From assembly GCA_902765655.1 (NCBI GenBank), contig CACXAK010000023.1, positions 1-11,103 of the forward strand: 11,103 nucleotides of DNA. Direction: 5' to 3'. The translations under genes were made by a program, and so were the position numbers. Shown piece by piece: positions 5,505-11,103 of the stretch; positions within the stretch are counted from its first letter, which is position 1; each line of letters begins with the position of its first letter. The notes beneath the pieces are model-generated. The model was not told the DNA's origin. It saw nothing but the letters and a program-made list of their open reading frames with translations, and searched no databases. Source of the stretch: an uncultured bacterium (GTDB lineage Bacteria > Cyanobacteriota > Vampirovibrionia > Gastranaerophilales > Gastranaerophilaceae).

Positions 5505-6099
5505 CGAACAGTTTCCCGCATTCTGCAACTACAGGTATTGCTCTTACAATACAAAATATAATTGCAATCCAAGCTAAAATGATTCCGGTTTTCAATGCCG
5601 GCTGAGCAATATCAGGATTAAGCCCCGGGATATTTGCAAAAATTAAAATTACAAAAGCTGCAACTTTCGCAACAGCATATGTTGTTTTCATAAATTTAGA
5701 TGCACAAATGTATTTCCCCCAGGCAGTTGATTGCATTCCAAATGGGGTCATTCCTTTTGTTAAGGCAATACTTCTAATATTATCAGTTACGAAAGCTCTT
5801 GTGACGCAAATAATAGGGAATATAACCGATAACCATCCTAATGTAGAAAATACTATCCAATATATTGCTTCAATAATTCTGTCGCCCATAATATCTAGAA
5901 CTGCGCCAAGTTGAGATGCCTGACCGAATTTCCTTGCCAAATATCCGTCAACTGCATCCATTGAGAACGCAATTATTGCTAAAACAACTGCCCAAATGTA
6001 GGCACATTGTGTATTTATAAAAAGTAAGCCGACAGATGCAAAAGCGACAAATATTCTTGTTATAGAAACTATGTTTGCACTGTTCTTTTTAATATCCAT
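5491..6099 (-). CDS. CDP-alcohol phosphatidyltransferase family membrane enzyme
   Basis: Enzymes of this family transfer a phosphatidyl group from CDP-diacylglycerol to an alcohol to make phospholipid head groups. The complete signature D-x2-D-G-x2-A-R-x8-G-x3-D-x3-D is present: Asp48, Asp51, Gly52, Ala55, Arg56, Gly65, Asp69 and catalytic Asp73. Several hydrophobic spans (about 13-30, 34-50, 75-105, 140-157 and 168-190) fit an integral membrane protein of 202 residues. A GGGGAGA ribosome-binding site precedes the ATG. The residues after the signature read LDIMGDRI, not the LDPxADK typical of phosphatidylglycerophosphate synthase; Arg after the last Asp is more like inositol-phosphate-type enzymes. 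PgsA is therefore possible but not certain, and I give no symbol. It sits 31 nt after the dehydrogenase gene and overlaps trmL. Confidence 0.88.
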   Translation of the reverse strand: MDIKKNSANIVSITRIFVAFASVGLLFINTQCAYIWAVVLAIIAFSMDAVDGYLARKFGQASQLGAVLDIMGDRIIEAIYWIVFSTLGWLSVIFPIICVTRAFVTDNIRSIALTKGMTPFGMQSTAWGKYICASKFMKTTYAVAKVAAFVILIFANIPGLNPDIAQPALKTGIILAWIAIIFCIVRAIPVVAECGKLFDESK

Positions 6100-6130
6100 T
6101 TTATTTTTCTCCCCGATTTTTATATATAAT

Positions 6131-7132
6131 TTATATTTTTTTACTTCTTGAAAGAGCGAAATTTACATTATCAAGATTCTTTGCTCTGTCGCCAAGCATA
6201 ATTTTTTCCGCTTCTTCTAATATACTTACGACAATAAAGCCATTTTCACCGTCAGAACGAGCTTTTTTACCCGTTTCACAACAACTGATAAAATGCTGAC
6301 ATTCGAGCTTAAGCGGTTCAATTTCAAGATAGTCAGACTGAACAACTTCACTGCTGCCGGCTTTGAAATTATCATAAATAGTGAGTTTATTTTCTGCAAC
6401 TGTATCATCCATAATTGCGGTTTTCTTTGTCCCGCGAACAAGTAATTGAACATGTTTTTTAGGAGTAATCCAGCTGTCAGCAATTTGTGCTGTTGCACCG
6501 CCTTCCATTTCAAGAGTAATATGTGTGATATCCATAATGTCATTTCTGTCTGATGAACATCCGACAGCTGAAATAACACGTTTAGGATTTTTCCCTAATA
6601 CATAACAAATCATTGATACATCGTGTGGAGCCAAATCCCACATTACGCTTCTGTCATTTTTGAAATAATTTATGTTGAGTCGGTCGCTTTGCGCATAAAC
6701 TATATCGCCGAGTTCTCCGTCTTCAATAAGCATTTTAAGGCGATTTACTGCCGGATGATACAAAAGCAGGTGCCCAACCATTAAAACTAGACCTTTGCTT
6801 TCTGCAAGATCTGCCAAATCTCGTGCTTCTTGCGCAACCGTTGAAATTGGTTTTTCTACATAAACATGTTTCCCGGCTTCAAGTAATGCTTTTACAAATT
6901 TGAAATGCGTGTGACTGGGTGTTACGACAACCGTACCAATGATTTCATCATTATTCAGTATATCGTTAAAATCTTTTGTTGTTTTTACACCTGGGTATTC
7001 TGCTTTTACTTTTGCCAAATTTTCATCATCTAAATCACATACCATTCCGAGTGCATTCAGATTATAAAAATTCCTTACTACGTTTCTTCCCCAAAGGCCG
7101 CATCCCAACACGGCTATCTTCTTCTCACTCAT
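6131..7132 (-). CDS. Gfo/Idh/MocA-family sugar dehydrogenase (WlbA-like)
   Basis: This is an NAD(P)-dependent oxidoreductase of 333 residues. The Rossmann domain starts with VLGCGLWGRN (8-17) and includes VVTPSHTHF (69-77). The family's cofactor/catalytic motif VEKPIS is at 92-97, then MVGHLLLYHPA (118-128) and the active-site segment WDLAPHD (165-171) with Asp166 and His170. The GH-YHPA and DL-HD pattern is typical of UDP-N-acetylhexosamine or uronate 3-dehydrogenases such as WlbA/WbpB, so a role in making an amino sugar for a surface glycan is plausible. The GT2 gene just upstream fits that idea, but no matching aminotransferase or acetyltransferase is in the window. A TTAGGAAAC ribosome-binding site and a strong promoter lie directly upstream. 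The exact substrate is unknown. Confidence 0.88.
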   Translation of the reverse strand: MSEKKIAVLGCGLWGRNVVRNFYNLNALGMVCDLDDENLAKVKAEYPGVKTTKDFNDILNNDEIIGTVVVTPSHTHFKFVKALLEAGKHVYVEKPISTVAQEARDLADLAESKGLVLMVGHLLLYHPAVNRLKMLIEDGELGDIVYAQSDRLNINYFKNDRSVMWDLAPHDVSMICYVLGKNPKRVISAVGCSSDRNDIMDITHITLEMEGGATAQIADSWITPKKHVQLLVRGTKKTAIMDDTVAENKLTIYDNFKAGSSEVVQSDYLEIEPLKLECQHFISCCETGKKARSDGENGFIVVSILEEAEKIMLGDRAKNLDNVNFALSRSKKI

Positions 7133-7166
7133 ATTTGTTTCCTAACCTTCTTATATCTTTTCTTTT

Positions 7167-7195
7167 ATTATATGCTCAGCAATATTATTTTGCAA
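7167..7195 (-). promoter_or_regulatory. Near-consensus promoter within the right block
   Basis: On the minus strand TTGCAA (7190-7195) and a perfect TATAAT (7167-7172) are separated by exactly 17 nt. They lie in the only sizeable gap of the block (66 nt), just after the glycosyltransferase stop. The transcript would start near 7160, about 27 nt before the dehydrogenase ATG. No terminator hairpin precedes it, so dehydrogenase, phosphatidyltransferase, trmL and nnrD may be made both by read-through and from this promoter. Confidence 0.7.
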
Positions 7196-7198
7196 TTA

Positions 7199-8077
7199 TT
7201 ATCTGCGTTGTTGTCTTTCCATTTGTCTTAAATATTCTGCGTTTTCTTTCCTTATTTCATACATTTGTTCGTATCTTTCGTAGAAAATGTCCTCGTCGCC
7301 CGGAAAGCATTTTACAAGTTTTTCAAGTAAAGGACGCGGAATTTCTGCAATATTTACCATTCTGTCTATTACGTTATCGTTTAAAGGATACATATTTCTG
7401 AAATTTTGGTGATAAATATGAGAGCATTCAAGTTTAAGCTGAGTCTGACGTTTTGCTGCCTGTTCTCCCATTTTATATGTTACTATGCATCCGTCAAAAT
7501 ATATCCCTCTCATATTGTTTAAAAATAATTTTATAAGCAAATCATAATCCGCAAATAATCTGAATTTAGCATCAAAATTACCGACTCTAGCAAGGGATTC
7601 TTTGTTAAATATTGCGGCTTGCCTTGGAAAAGGCATTGCCTGAAATACATTATATGGTGACGGATTGAATAAAAATACGTTGTTGTCTTCCGGAACACAA
7701 TATGATGGGAAGTAACAAAAATCAGCTTCATTTTCTTCCATAAGATTAACAATATACTCAATCCCCGTAATGTCATGATAAAAATCATCACAACTTAAAA
7801 ATGCGACATATTTACCTTTTGCTCTTAACAGACCTTTATTCATCGCCTCAAATTTACCGTTATCAGGTGCTGAATAGAAATCAATATATCCGCTGTTTTT
7901 GTATTCTTTTAAAAATGCAATGGTGTCATCATTTGAGGCATTATCCATCACTAAATGTTCAATATAAGGATATGTTTGCCTGTTGAGAAGATTAAGCAGC
8001 AGTGTAAAATCATCTGCTTTGCCTGCATCTACAATATTATGTGTTGTTGTTATAATCGTTACTTCCGGTTCGTACAT
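7199..8077 (-). CDS. Family 2 glycosyltransferase
   Basis: This GT-A-fold enzyme transfers a sugar from a nucleotide-sugar donor, probably to a lipid-linked or surface glycan. In the 292-residue protein the fold is seen from VTIITTTHN (6-14), LVMDNASNDDT (42-52) and SAPDNGKFEAMNKGL (69-83), to the metal/nucleotide-binding FLSCDDFYH (93-101, Asp97-Asp98). RQAAIFNKESL (152-162) and the acceptor-side FADYDLLIKL (175-184) follow. This pattern is closest to WcaE/WcaA-type GT2 enzymes. The C-terminal 60 residues are charged and helical, ending in RQMERQQRR. There is no membrane span, so it is cytosolic or peripheral. AAGAGGT precedes the ATG, 10 nt after the dacB stop. Donor and acceptor cannot be read from the sequence. 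Confidence 0.92.
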   Translation of the reverse strand: MYEPEVTIITTTHNIVDAGKADDFTLLLNLLNRQTYPYIEHLVMDNASNDDTIAFLKEYKNSGYIDFYSAPDNGKFEAMNKGLLRAKGKYVAFLSCDDFYHDITGIEYIVNLMEENEADFCYFPSYCVPEDNNVFLFNPSPYNVFQAMPFPRQAAIFNKESLARVGNFDAKFRLFADYDLLIKLFLNNMRGIYFDGCIVTYKMGEQAAKRQTQLKLECSHIYHQNFRNMYPLNDNVIDRMVNIAEIPRPLLEKLVKCFPGDEDIFYERYEQMYEIRKENAEYLRQMERQQRR

Positions 8078-8087
8078 TATATACCTC

Positions 8088-9431
8088 TTAATTTATATAA
8101 ATCTGTCTCAGAATTAATTCTTCAATGTTCTTTTTATCGGCTTCAGATGTTTTTGCATCCTGTATCATTATATTAAACACCAGCATTTTACCGCTTCTGG
8201 TCTTTAAATATCCCGTAATCGCACTTGTGTCCGAAAGGGTTCCTGTTTTTGCTCTCATACATTCTTTAAAATAAAGCATGCGGTTTTTTAAAGTACCTTC
8301 CCCGGGAGTTGGCAGGTATTGTTCAATAAATTCATAATTGTCGGAATTATATAGCTTAATCAAAAATGATGTCATAAAATCGGAAGTCATTATATTATTT
8401 TTAGAAACTCCGCTGCCGTCAACAATCTTTATATCTTCTGTGTTTAAACCGAGTTTTTCGAAATAATTATTCAGCATGGCTAAGGAATTATTGATATTAC
8501 CGGTGTTGTTTGCATATTTAGCTCCGGCAAGTTTAAACAATGTTTCAGCCACTAAATTATTGCTGCTTTTTAAACTTGCAGTTATTCCATTTGAAATTTC
8601 ATGGGTAATTTCATCGACAAGATAAATATTTTCTTTTGGTAGTATTCCGATTTTTATCGGATTATAGTAGTCCATTTTTCTGTTTCGTATGGTATCTTGT
8701 AATCTCAGATTAAAATATAATTTCGGATTATTCACTGGCAATTTAAGAACTTTTTGTTTGGCAATTTTTCCTGTCGCATTTATTATATTTGGGGCAATAT
8801 TGCTGTTTTTTGAAAATACGACACCTGTTTCATCAGTAGAAGTTAGAACAAGATTCATTATTGTAACAGGATAAAATGGCTTTACTATAATAGTCGGAGC
8901 TGTCCCGATTCGTTGCGGGGTTATCTCAATATCAAGTAAATTCCCGTCAAGGTTATATGCACTGAATTTCGGCATGTGAGGATTTAATTCGTCATCCCAT
9001 TGCCAACCTTCACCCCATTCAAGATTATCAAATATTGAATTATCAACATAAATTGTTTTAGGAGTAATGTTTTTGTCTTTTGCTTTGTCAATTAATGTTC
9101 TCAAATCTCTTGATGTTAAAAACGGGTCTGCCCCAAGTTTAAAATATAAATCGTTTTTTGTGCTTTTGTATAACTTTGTGCTGAATAAATAATCCGTTCC
9201 CAATGTATCAACAGATGCGGTTGTAGTAATTACTTTCAATGTTGAAGCGGGAATTCTCGGAGTTCTGTCATTTAATGAGTATACTTTTTCCCCTGTTTTT
9301 GCATCTCTTACTGAAACCGAAACGGCAGCACGATTTATATGTTGTTTTGATAACATTTTATCAATATTATTTGCCTCTGCAGGTATTATTGTGAGCAAAA
9401 CTGCTGCCAGTGTAATTATTATCTTTCGCAT
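8088..9431 (-). CDS. dacB: D-alanyl-D-alanine carboxypeptidase/endopeptidase, PBP4 type (peptidase S13)
   Basis: PBP4-type enzymes trim terminal D-Ala and cut peptide cross-links of peptidoglycan in the periplasm. Residues 1-20 form a signal peptide (positive start, hydrophobic run to IIP, then AEA) with predicted cleavage after Ala20. The three penicillin-binding motifs are intact: SxxK as STLK (63-66), SxN as SKN (343-345, in VDGSGVSKNN) and KTG (395-397, in RAKTGTLSD). The long insertion between the first two motifs is typical of the S13 family, and 447 residues is a normal length. A GAGGT ribosome-binding site lies 9 nt before the ATG, and the gene overlaps the upstream hydrolase gene by 13 nt. 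Together with murQ it means the window encodes both a wall-trimming and a wall-recycling enzyme, though in different operons. Confidence 0.95.
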   Translation of the reverse strand: MRKIIITLAAVLLTIIPAEANNIDKMLSKQHINRAAVSVSVRDAKTGEKVYSLNDRTPRIPASTLKVITTTASVDTLGTDYLFSTKLYKSTKNDLYFKLGADPFLTSRDLRTLIDKAKDKNITPKTIYVDNSIFDNLEWGEGWQWDDELNPHMPKFSAYNLDGNLLDIEITPQRIGTAPTIIVKPFYPVTIMNLVLTSTDETGVVFSKNSNIAPNIINATGKIAKQKVLKLPVNNPKLYFNLRLQDTIRNRKMDYYNPIKIGILPKENIYLVDEITHEISNGITASLKSSNNLVAETLFKLAGAKYANNTGNINNSLAMLNNYFEKLGLNTEDIKIVDGSGVSKNNIMTSDFMTSFLIKLYNSDNYEFIEQYLPTPGEGTLKNRMLYFKECMRAKTGTLSDTSAITGYLKTRSGKMLVFNIMIQDAKTSEADKKNIEELILRQIYIN

Positions 9432-10240
9432 AGTATTTTTACCTCATAATTATCTTTTATATCATTTAATATAGTACATTTTTCTCTAAATTGATACATC
9501 TCATTCAAAGAAATTTTAGCACTTTCAATTCCTTCTTTATTTTTTATAAAACCAAGTTCTTCTCCTTTGAAGTCAATTATTCTTGATTCTCCGAGATTAT
9601 ATTCTCCGTTTCTTATCGGGCCGCACTGAGTGAGTGCAACCATATAGCATTGGTTTTCTATTGCTCTTGATTTTGTCATCATTTCCCATGGGATTGGTTT
9701 ATTTGAACCCCATGCTGCGCAATTTACAAGAACATCTGCTCCGCATTTTCTGTATGCACGGTATATCTCAGGGAATCTTATGTCATAGCATATTGTTAGA
9801 CCGTAATTCACTCCGTCTAAATTTACCATTACAGGATTTTCGCCCTTTGTTATATATGTACCTTCCTCACAGCCATAATATGAATATAAGTGATTTTTTG
9901 AATAAACTTTAACTAATTTTCCTTTTCTGTCGAATACCGGGCATGAATTGTAATATTTACCAGTTCTTTCTTCTATGAAGCTTCCTCCAATAATGTTAAC
10001 ATTATGCTCAAGTGCTGTTTGACTCAGAAAATCGATAACCGAGCTATTATCAATATTTTGTGCAGTTCTAATAAATTCATCACATGCCCATCCGCATGTC
10101 CACACTTCAGGTAATACAAGTACGTCACAATTTTCCGGTAGCCCTTGTTCTGTTATATTTTTAACCTTTTTTATGTTAGCTTCAATATCTCCTATAATTG
10201 ACGACATCTGGAGCATAGAAATGTTTATTTCTTTTCCCAT
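9419..10240 (-). CDS. Carbon-nitrogen hydrolase (nitrilase superfamily, omega-amidase-like)
   Basis: The complete nitrilase-superfamily triad is present: Glu45 in LPEVW, Lys115 in VYSKNHLY and nucleophile Cys151 in TICYDIRFPE. Members hydrolyse amides or nitriles. Overall length (273 residues) and the ICYDIRFPE context are like omega-amidase/Nit2 and YafV, which remove ammonia from alpha-keto acid amides, but N-carbamoyl-amine hydrolases look similar. There is no membrane segment, so it is not apolipoprotein N-acyltransferase (Lnt), which shares this fold. The ATG overlaps the end of the upstream acyltransferase gene by 16 nt, with AGGA very close to the start, so translation is probably coupled. 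The surrounding genes concern the envelope, but the sequence does not show a substrate. Confidence 0.88.
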   Translation of the reverse strand: MGKEINISMLQMSSIIGDIEANIKKVKNITEQGLPENCDVLVLPEVWTCGWACDEFIRTAQNIDNSSVIDFLSQTALEHNVNIIGGSFIEERTGKYYNSCPVFDRKGKLVKVYSKNHLYSYYGCEEGTYITKGENPVMVNLDGVNYGLTICYDIRFPEIYRAYRKCGADVLVNCAAWGSNKPIPWEMMTKSRAIENQCYMVALTQCGPIRNGEYNLGESRIIDFKGEELGFIKNKEGIESAKISLNEMYQFREKCTILNDIKDNYEVKILCER

Positions 10241-10890
10241 AATCCTGACTCTATTGCTTCTTTAAATTTTTGTGGTGAAATCTTTTCCAGTTCATCCAGA
10301 GAATTTTTTACTTCTTTTATAAGTTCTTCTTCAGTTTTTCCCTGAGGGTATATTGGCTTACCATAAACATTAACTATCCTGCATGGTCCGAGAGGGAATC
10401 TCATTTTATCCCATGAATTCATTTCTTTAAATGTTTTATCGGCTGAATACCAATCAACAGGAACAATAGGTACTCCTGTATCCATCGATAATGAAATAGC
10501 TCCTTTTTTTACTTCGTGATACGGTCCTCTTGGGCCGTCTACCGTTATGACTACATTTTCGCCATTTTTGAGTTCTTCATATAGTTGTTTGGTTGCTGCA
10601 ATGGCTCCTTTTCTTCCGGTTGAGCCGCGTTTTGTTTTGAACCCCCAGTTTTGAGCTACATACGACACAATATCCCCATCAAGAGAGTTACTTATCAGTA
10701 TGCTTGTTTTGTTTTTATCTTTAAAACCATGAACAATAAATTGATTGGAGTGCCAAGTGACATATATATACTGGTCGAGTTCAGGATAATCAATATTTTT
10801 CAGATAAGTCATCATTTCCTGAATTTTAAGTAATTTATATATGCCCCATGAAATAAATTTAATATTTTTTCTGTTTATCAGTCTAACCAT
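10225..10890 (-). CDS. Lysophospholipid acyltransferase-family protein (DUF374 type)
   Basis: The 221-residue protein has the layout of DUF374/LPLAT proteins, relatives of lipid A acyltransferases. It shows TWHSNQF (45-51, carrying the conserved His47), ISNSLDGD (66-73), KRGSTGRKGAIA (87-98), ITVDGPRGP (115-123), KKGAISLSMDTGVPIVPV (128-145) and a C-terminal charged helix. The proteins are thought to add acyl chains to lipid-A-like or other lysolipid substrates at the inner membrane; the substrate of this one is unknown. The N-terminus (about 10-30) is moderately hydrophobic and could lie on the membrane. It is the first gene of the block. No Shine-Dalgarno precedes its ATG; instead a TATAAT box ends 6 nt upstream, so the mRNA may be leaderless or the start may be further in. 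Confidence 0.87.
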   Translation of the reverse strand: MVRLINRKNIKFISWGIYKLLKIQEMMTYLKNIDYPELDQYIYVTWHSNQFIVHGFKDKNKTSILISNSLDGDIVSYVAQNWGFKTKRGSTGRKGAIAATKQLYEELKNGENVVITVDGPRGPYHEVKKGAISLSMDTGVPIVPVDWYSADKTFKEMNSWDKMRFPLGPCRIVNVYGKPIYPQGKTEEELIKEVKNSLDELEKISPQKFKEAIESGLWEKK

Positions 10891-10896
10891 GCATCT

Positions 10897-10902
10897 ATTA
10901 TA
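10897..10902 (-). promoter_or_regulatory. Putative -10 box for the acyltransferase-led operon
   Basis: TATAAT on the minus strand ends 6 nt before the acyltransferase ATG, so transcription from it would begin at or next to the start codon. The -35 region at 17-18 nt spacing (GCATTC or TGCATT) is poor. This may be a weak or activator-dependent promoter; it is reported because it is the only candidate upstream of this gene. Confidence 0.4.
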
Positions 10903-10956
10903 TTAACACATAAATAGCTGAATGCATAATATTAAATTTGTGTAATGTAATATCTC

Positions 10957-10985
10957 TTGACGAATTATTTTGTTTATAATAGTAT
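10957..10985 (+). promoter_or_regulatory. Putative promoter of the right-edge RNA
   Basis: TTGACG (10957-10962) and TAGTAT (10980-10985) are 17 nt apart on the plus strand. A perfect TATAAT overlaps at 10975-10980, but with only 12 nt to TTGACG. Transcription from the 17-nt pair would start near 10992, exactly where the GC-richer structured stretch begins. The acyltransferase gene is transcribed away in the opposite direction, so this is a divergent promoter region. Confidence 0.5.
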
Positions 10986-10991
10986 TTACTT

Positions 10992-11103
10992 GCGGTGGTT
11001 ATGATCGCGTATTTTCTCGGGATGTAGCACTCTGCCGAACAAAAACGATTAAGTATCGTTTTTGTGAGAGGGGTAGCGCATCGTTGAGAACGACAGTTCT
11101 CAA
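10992..11103 (+). ncRNA. Structured non-coding RNA candidate, possibly a divergent 5S rRNA (3' end outside the window)
   Basis: No open frame or ribosome-binding site is seen here, and the stretch is richer in GC than its surroundings. It folds well. Arms 11003-11018 and 11066-11082 pair with small bulges. Inside them ACAAAAACGAT (11039-11049) and ATCGTTTTTGT (11055-11065) form a perfect 11-bp hairpin. TTGAGAAC (11084-11091) and GTTCTCAA (11096-11103) form a perfect 8-bp hairpin with a GACA loop. Several words occur in 5S rRNA order: GGTGGTTATG, CCGAAC, a TTAAG word and TAGCGC. However, the strong hairpin would occupy 5S loop C, and the usual loop E words are missing. It is not tmRNA, RNase P RNA or SRP RNA by their conserved cores. 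A regulatory leader or retron-like RNA for a gene beyond the edge is also possible. Confidence 0.4.

Noticed and set aside
5505..5528. A TTG start eight codons upstream of the chosen trmL start
   Set aside because: The extra residues are not found in TrmL proteins, and the ATG at 5502-5504 matches the family N-terminus.
5252..5605. A 117-codon plus-strand frame opposite trmL and the phosphatidyltransferase
   Set aside because: It is antisense to two motif-supported genes and shows no ribosome-binding site or recognisable domain.
6976..7401. A 141-codon plus-strand frame across the dehydrogenase/glycosyltransferase junction
   Set aside because: It is antisense to two clear genes and to the internal promoter, and its Leu/Phe-rich product is typical of antisense reading of AT-rich genes.
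10992..11103. The right-edge RNA as a tRNA, because of GTAGC-like words
   Set aside because: No cloverleaf can be drawn: no D-loop GG, no 7-nt anticodon loop and no GTTCRA T-arm in the proper places.

Overview
The window is AT-rich, densely packed chromosomal DNA that carries mostly housekeeping and envelope genes. Ten of the twelve protein genes lie on the minus strand, and most have clear AGGAG-type ribosome-binding sites. The mix suggests a low-GC, two-membrane bacterium: a class-C penicillin-binding protein (PBP4/DacB), a DUF374-type acyltransferase of the lipid-A acyltransferase superfamily, WlbA-like and GT2 surface-sugar genes, and a pyruvoyl SpeD. The Asn-rich, ITFRG-containing leader in front of MurQ reminds me of proteins from gut Gastranaerophilales (Vampirovibrionia/Melainabacteria). 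That placement is an inference and should be tested by marker-gene phylogeny.

Left block (minus strand, about 3211 down to 1): a promoter-like site, then ribH (lumazine synthase), murQ (MurNAc-6-P etherase), gpsA (glycerol-3-phosphate dehydrogenase) and a PSP1/RicT-type gene cut by the window edge. Spacing is tight, and the gpsA stop and ricT start share one base. These genes serve riboflavin synthesis, peptidoglycan recycling, phospholipid backbone supply and probably RNA processing, so they look like a convenience operon rather than a pathway.

Middle (plus strand, 3277-4237): speD (S-adenosylmethionine decarboxylase) has its own promoter, a roughly 110-nt leader with a perfect 11-bp inverted repeat, a TTG start and a likely intrinsic terminator. 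After the terminator comes a small unrecognised 79-residue gene with a good ribosome-binding site. Its 3' end overlaps nnrD on the opposite strand.

Right block (minus strand, 10890 down to 4220): acyltransferase, nitrilase-family hydrolase, dacB and a GT2 glycosyltransferase, then an internal near-consensus promoter, then a Gfo/Idh/MocA dehydrogenase, a CDP-alcohol phosphatidyltransferase, trmL and nnrD. Most junctions overlap or are nearly touching. The block mixes envelope work (lipid acylation, head-group transfer, wall trimming, sugar modification) with tRNA modification and NAD(P)HX repair.

Right edge (plus strand, 10957-11103): a promoter-like site is followed by a highly structured non-coding stretch that runs off the window. 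It shares several words and part of the helix order with 5S rRNA, but a strong hairpin does not fit. It is the least explained part of the window. I see no mobile element, CRISPR array, tRNA gene or defence system. The points worth a second look are the MurQ leader, the speD leader, the 79-residue orphan gene, the head-group specificity of the CDP-alcohol enzyme and the terminal RNA.
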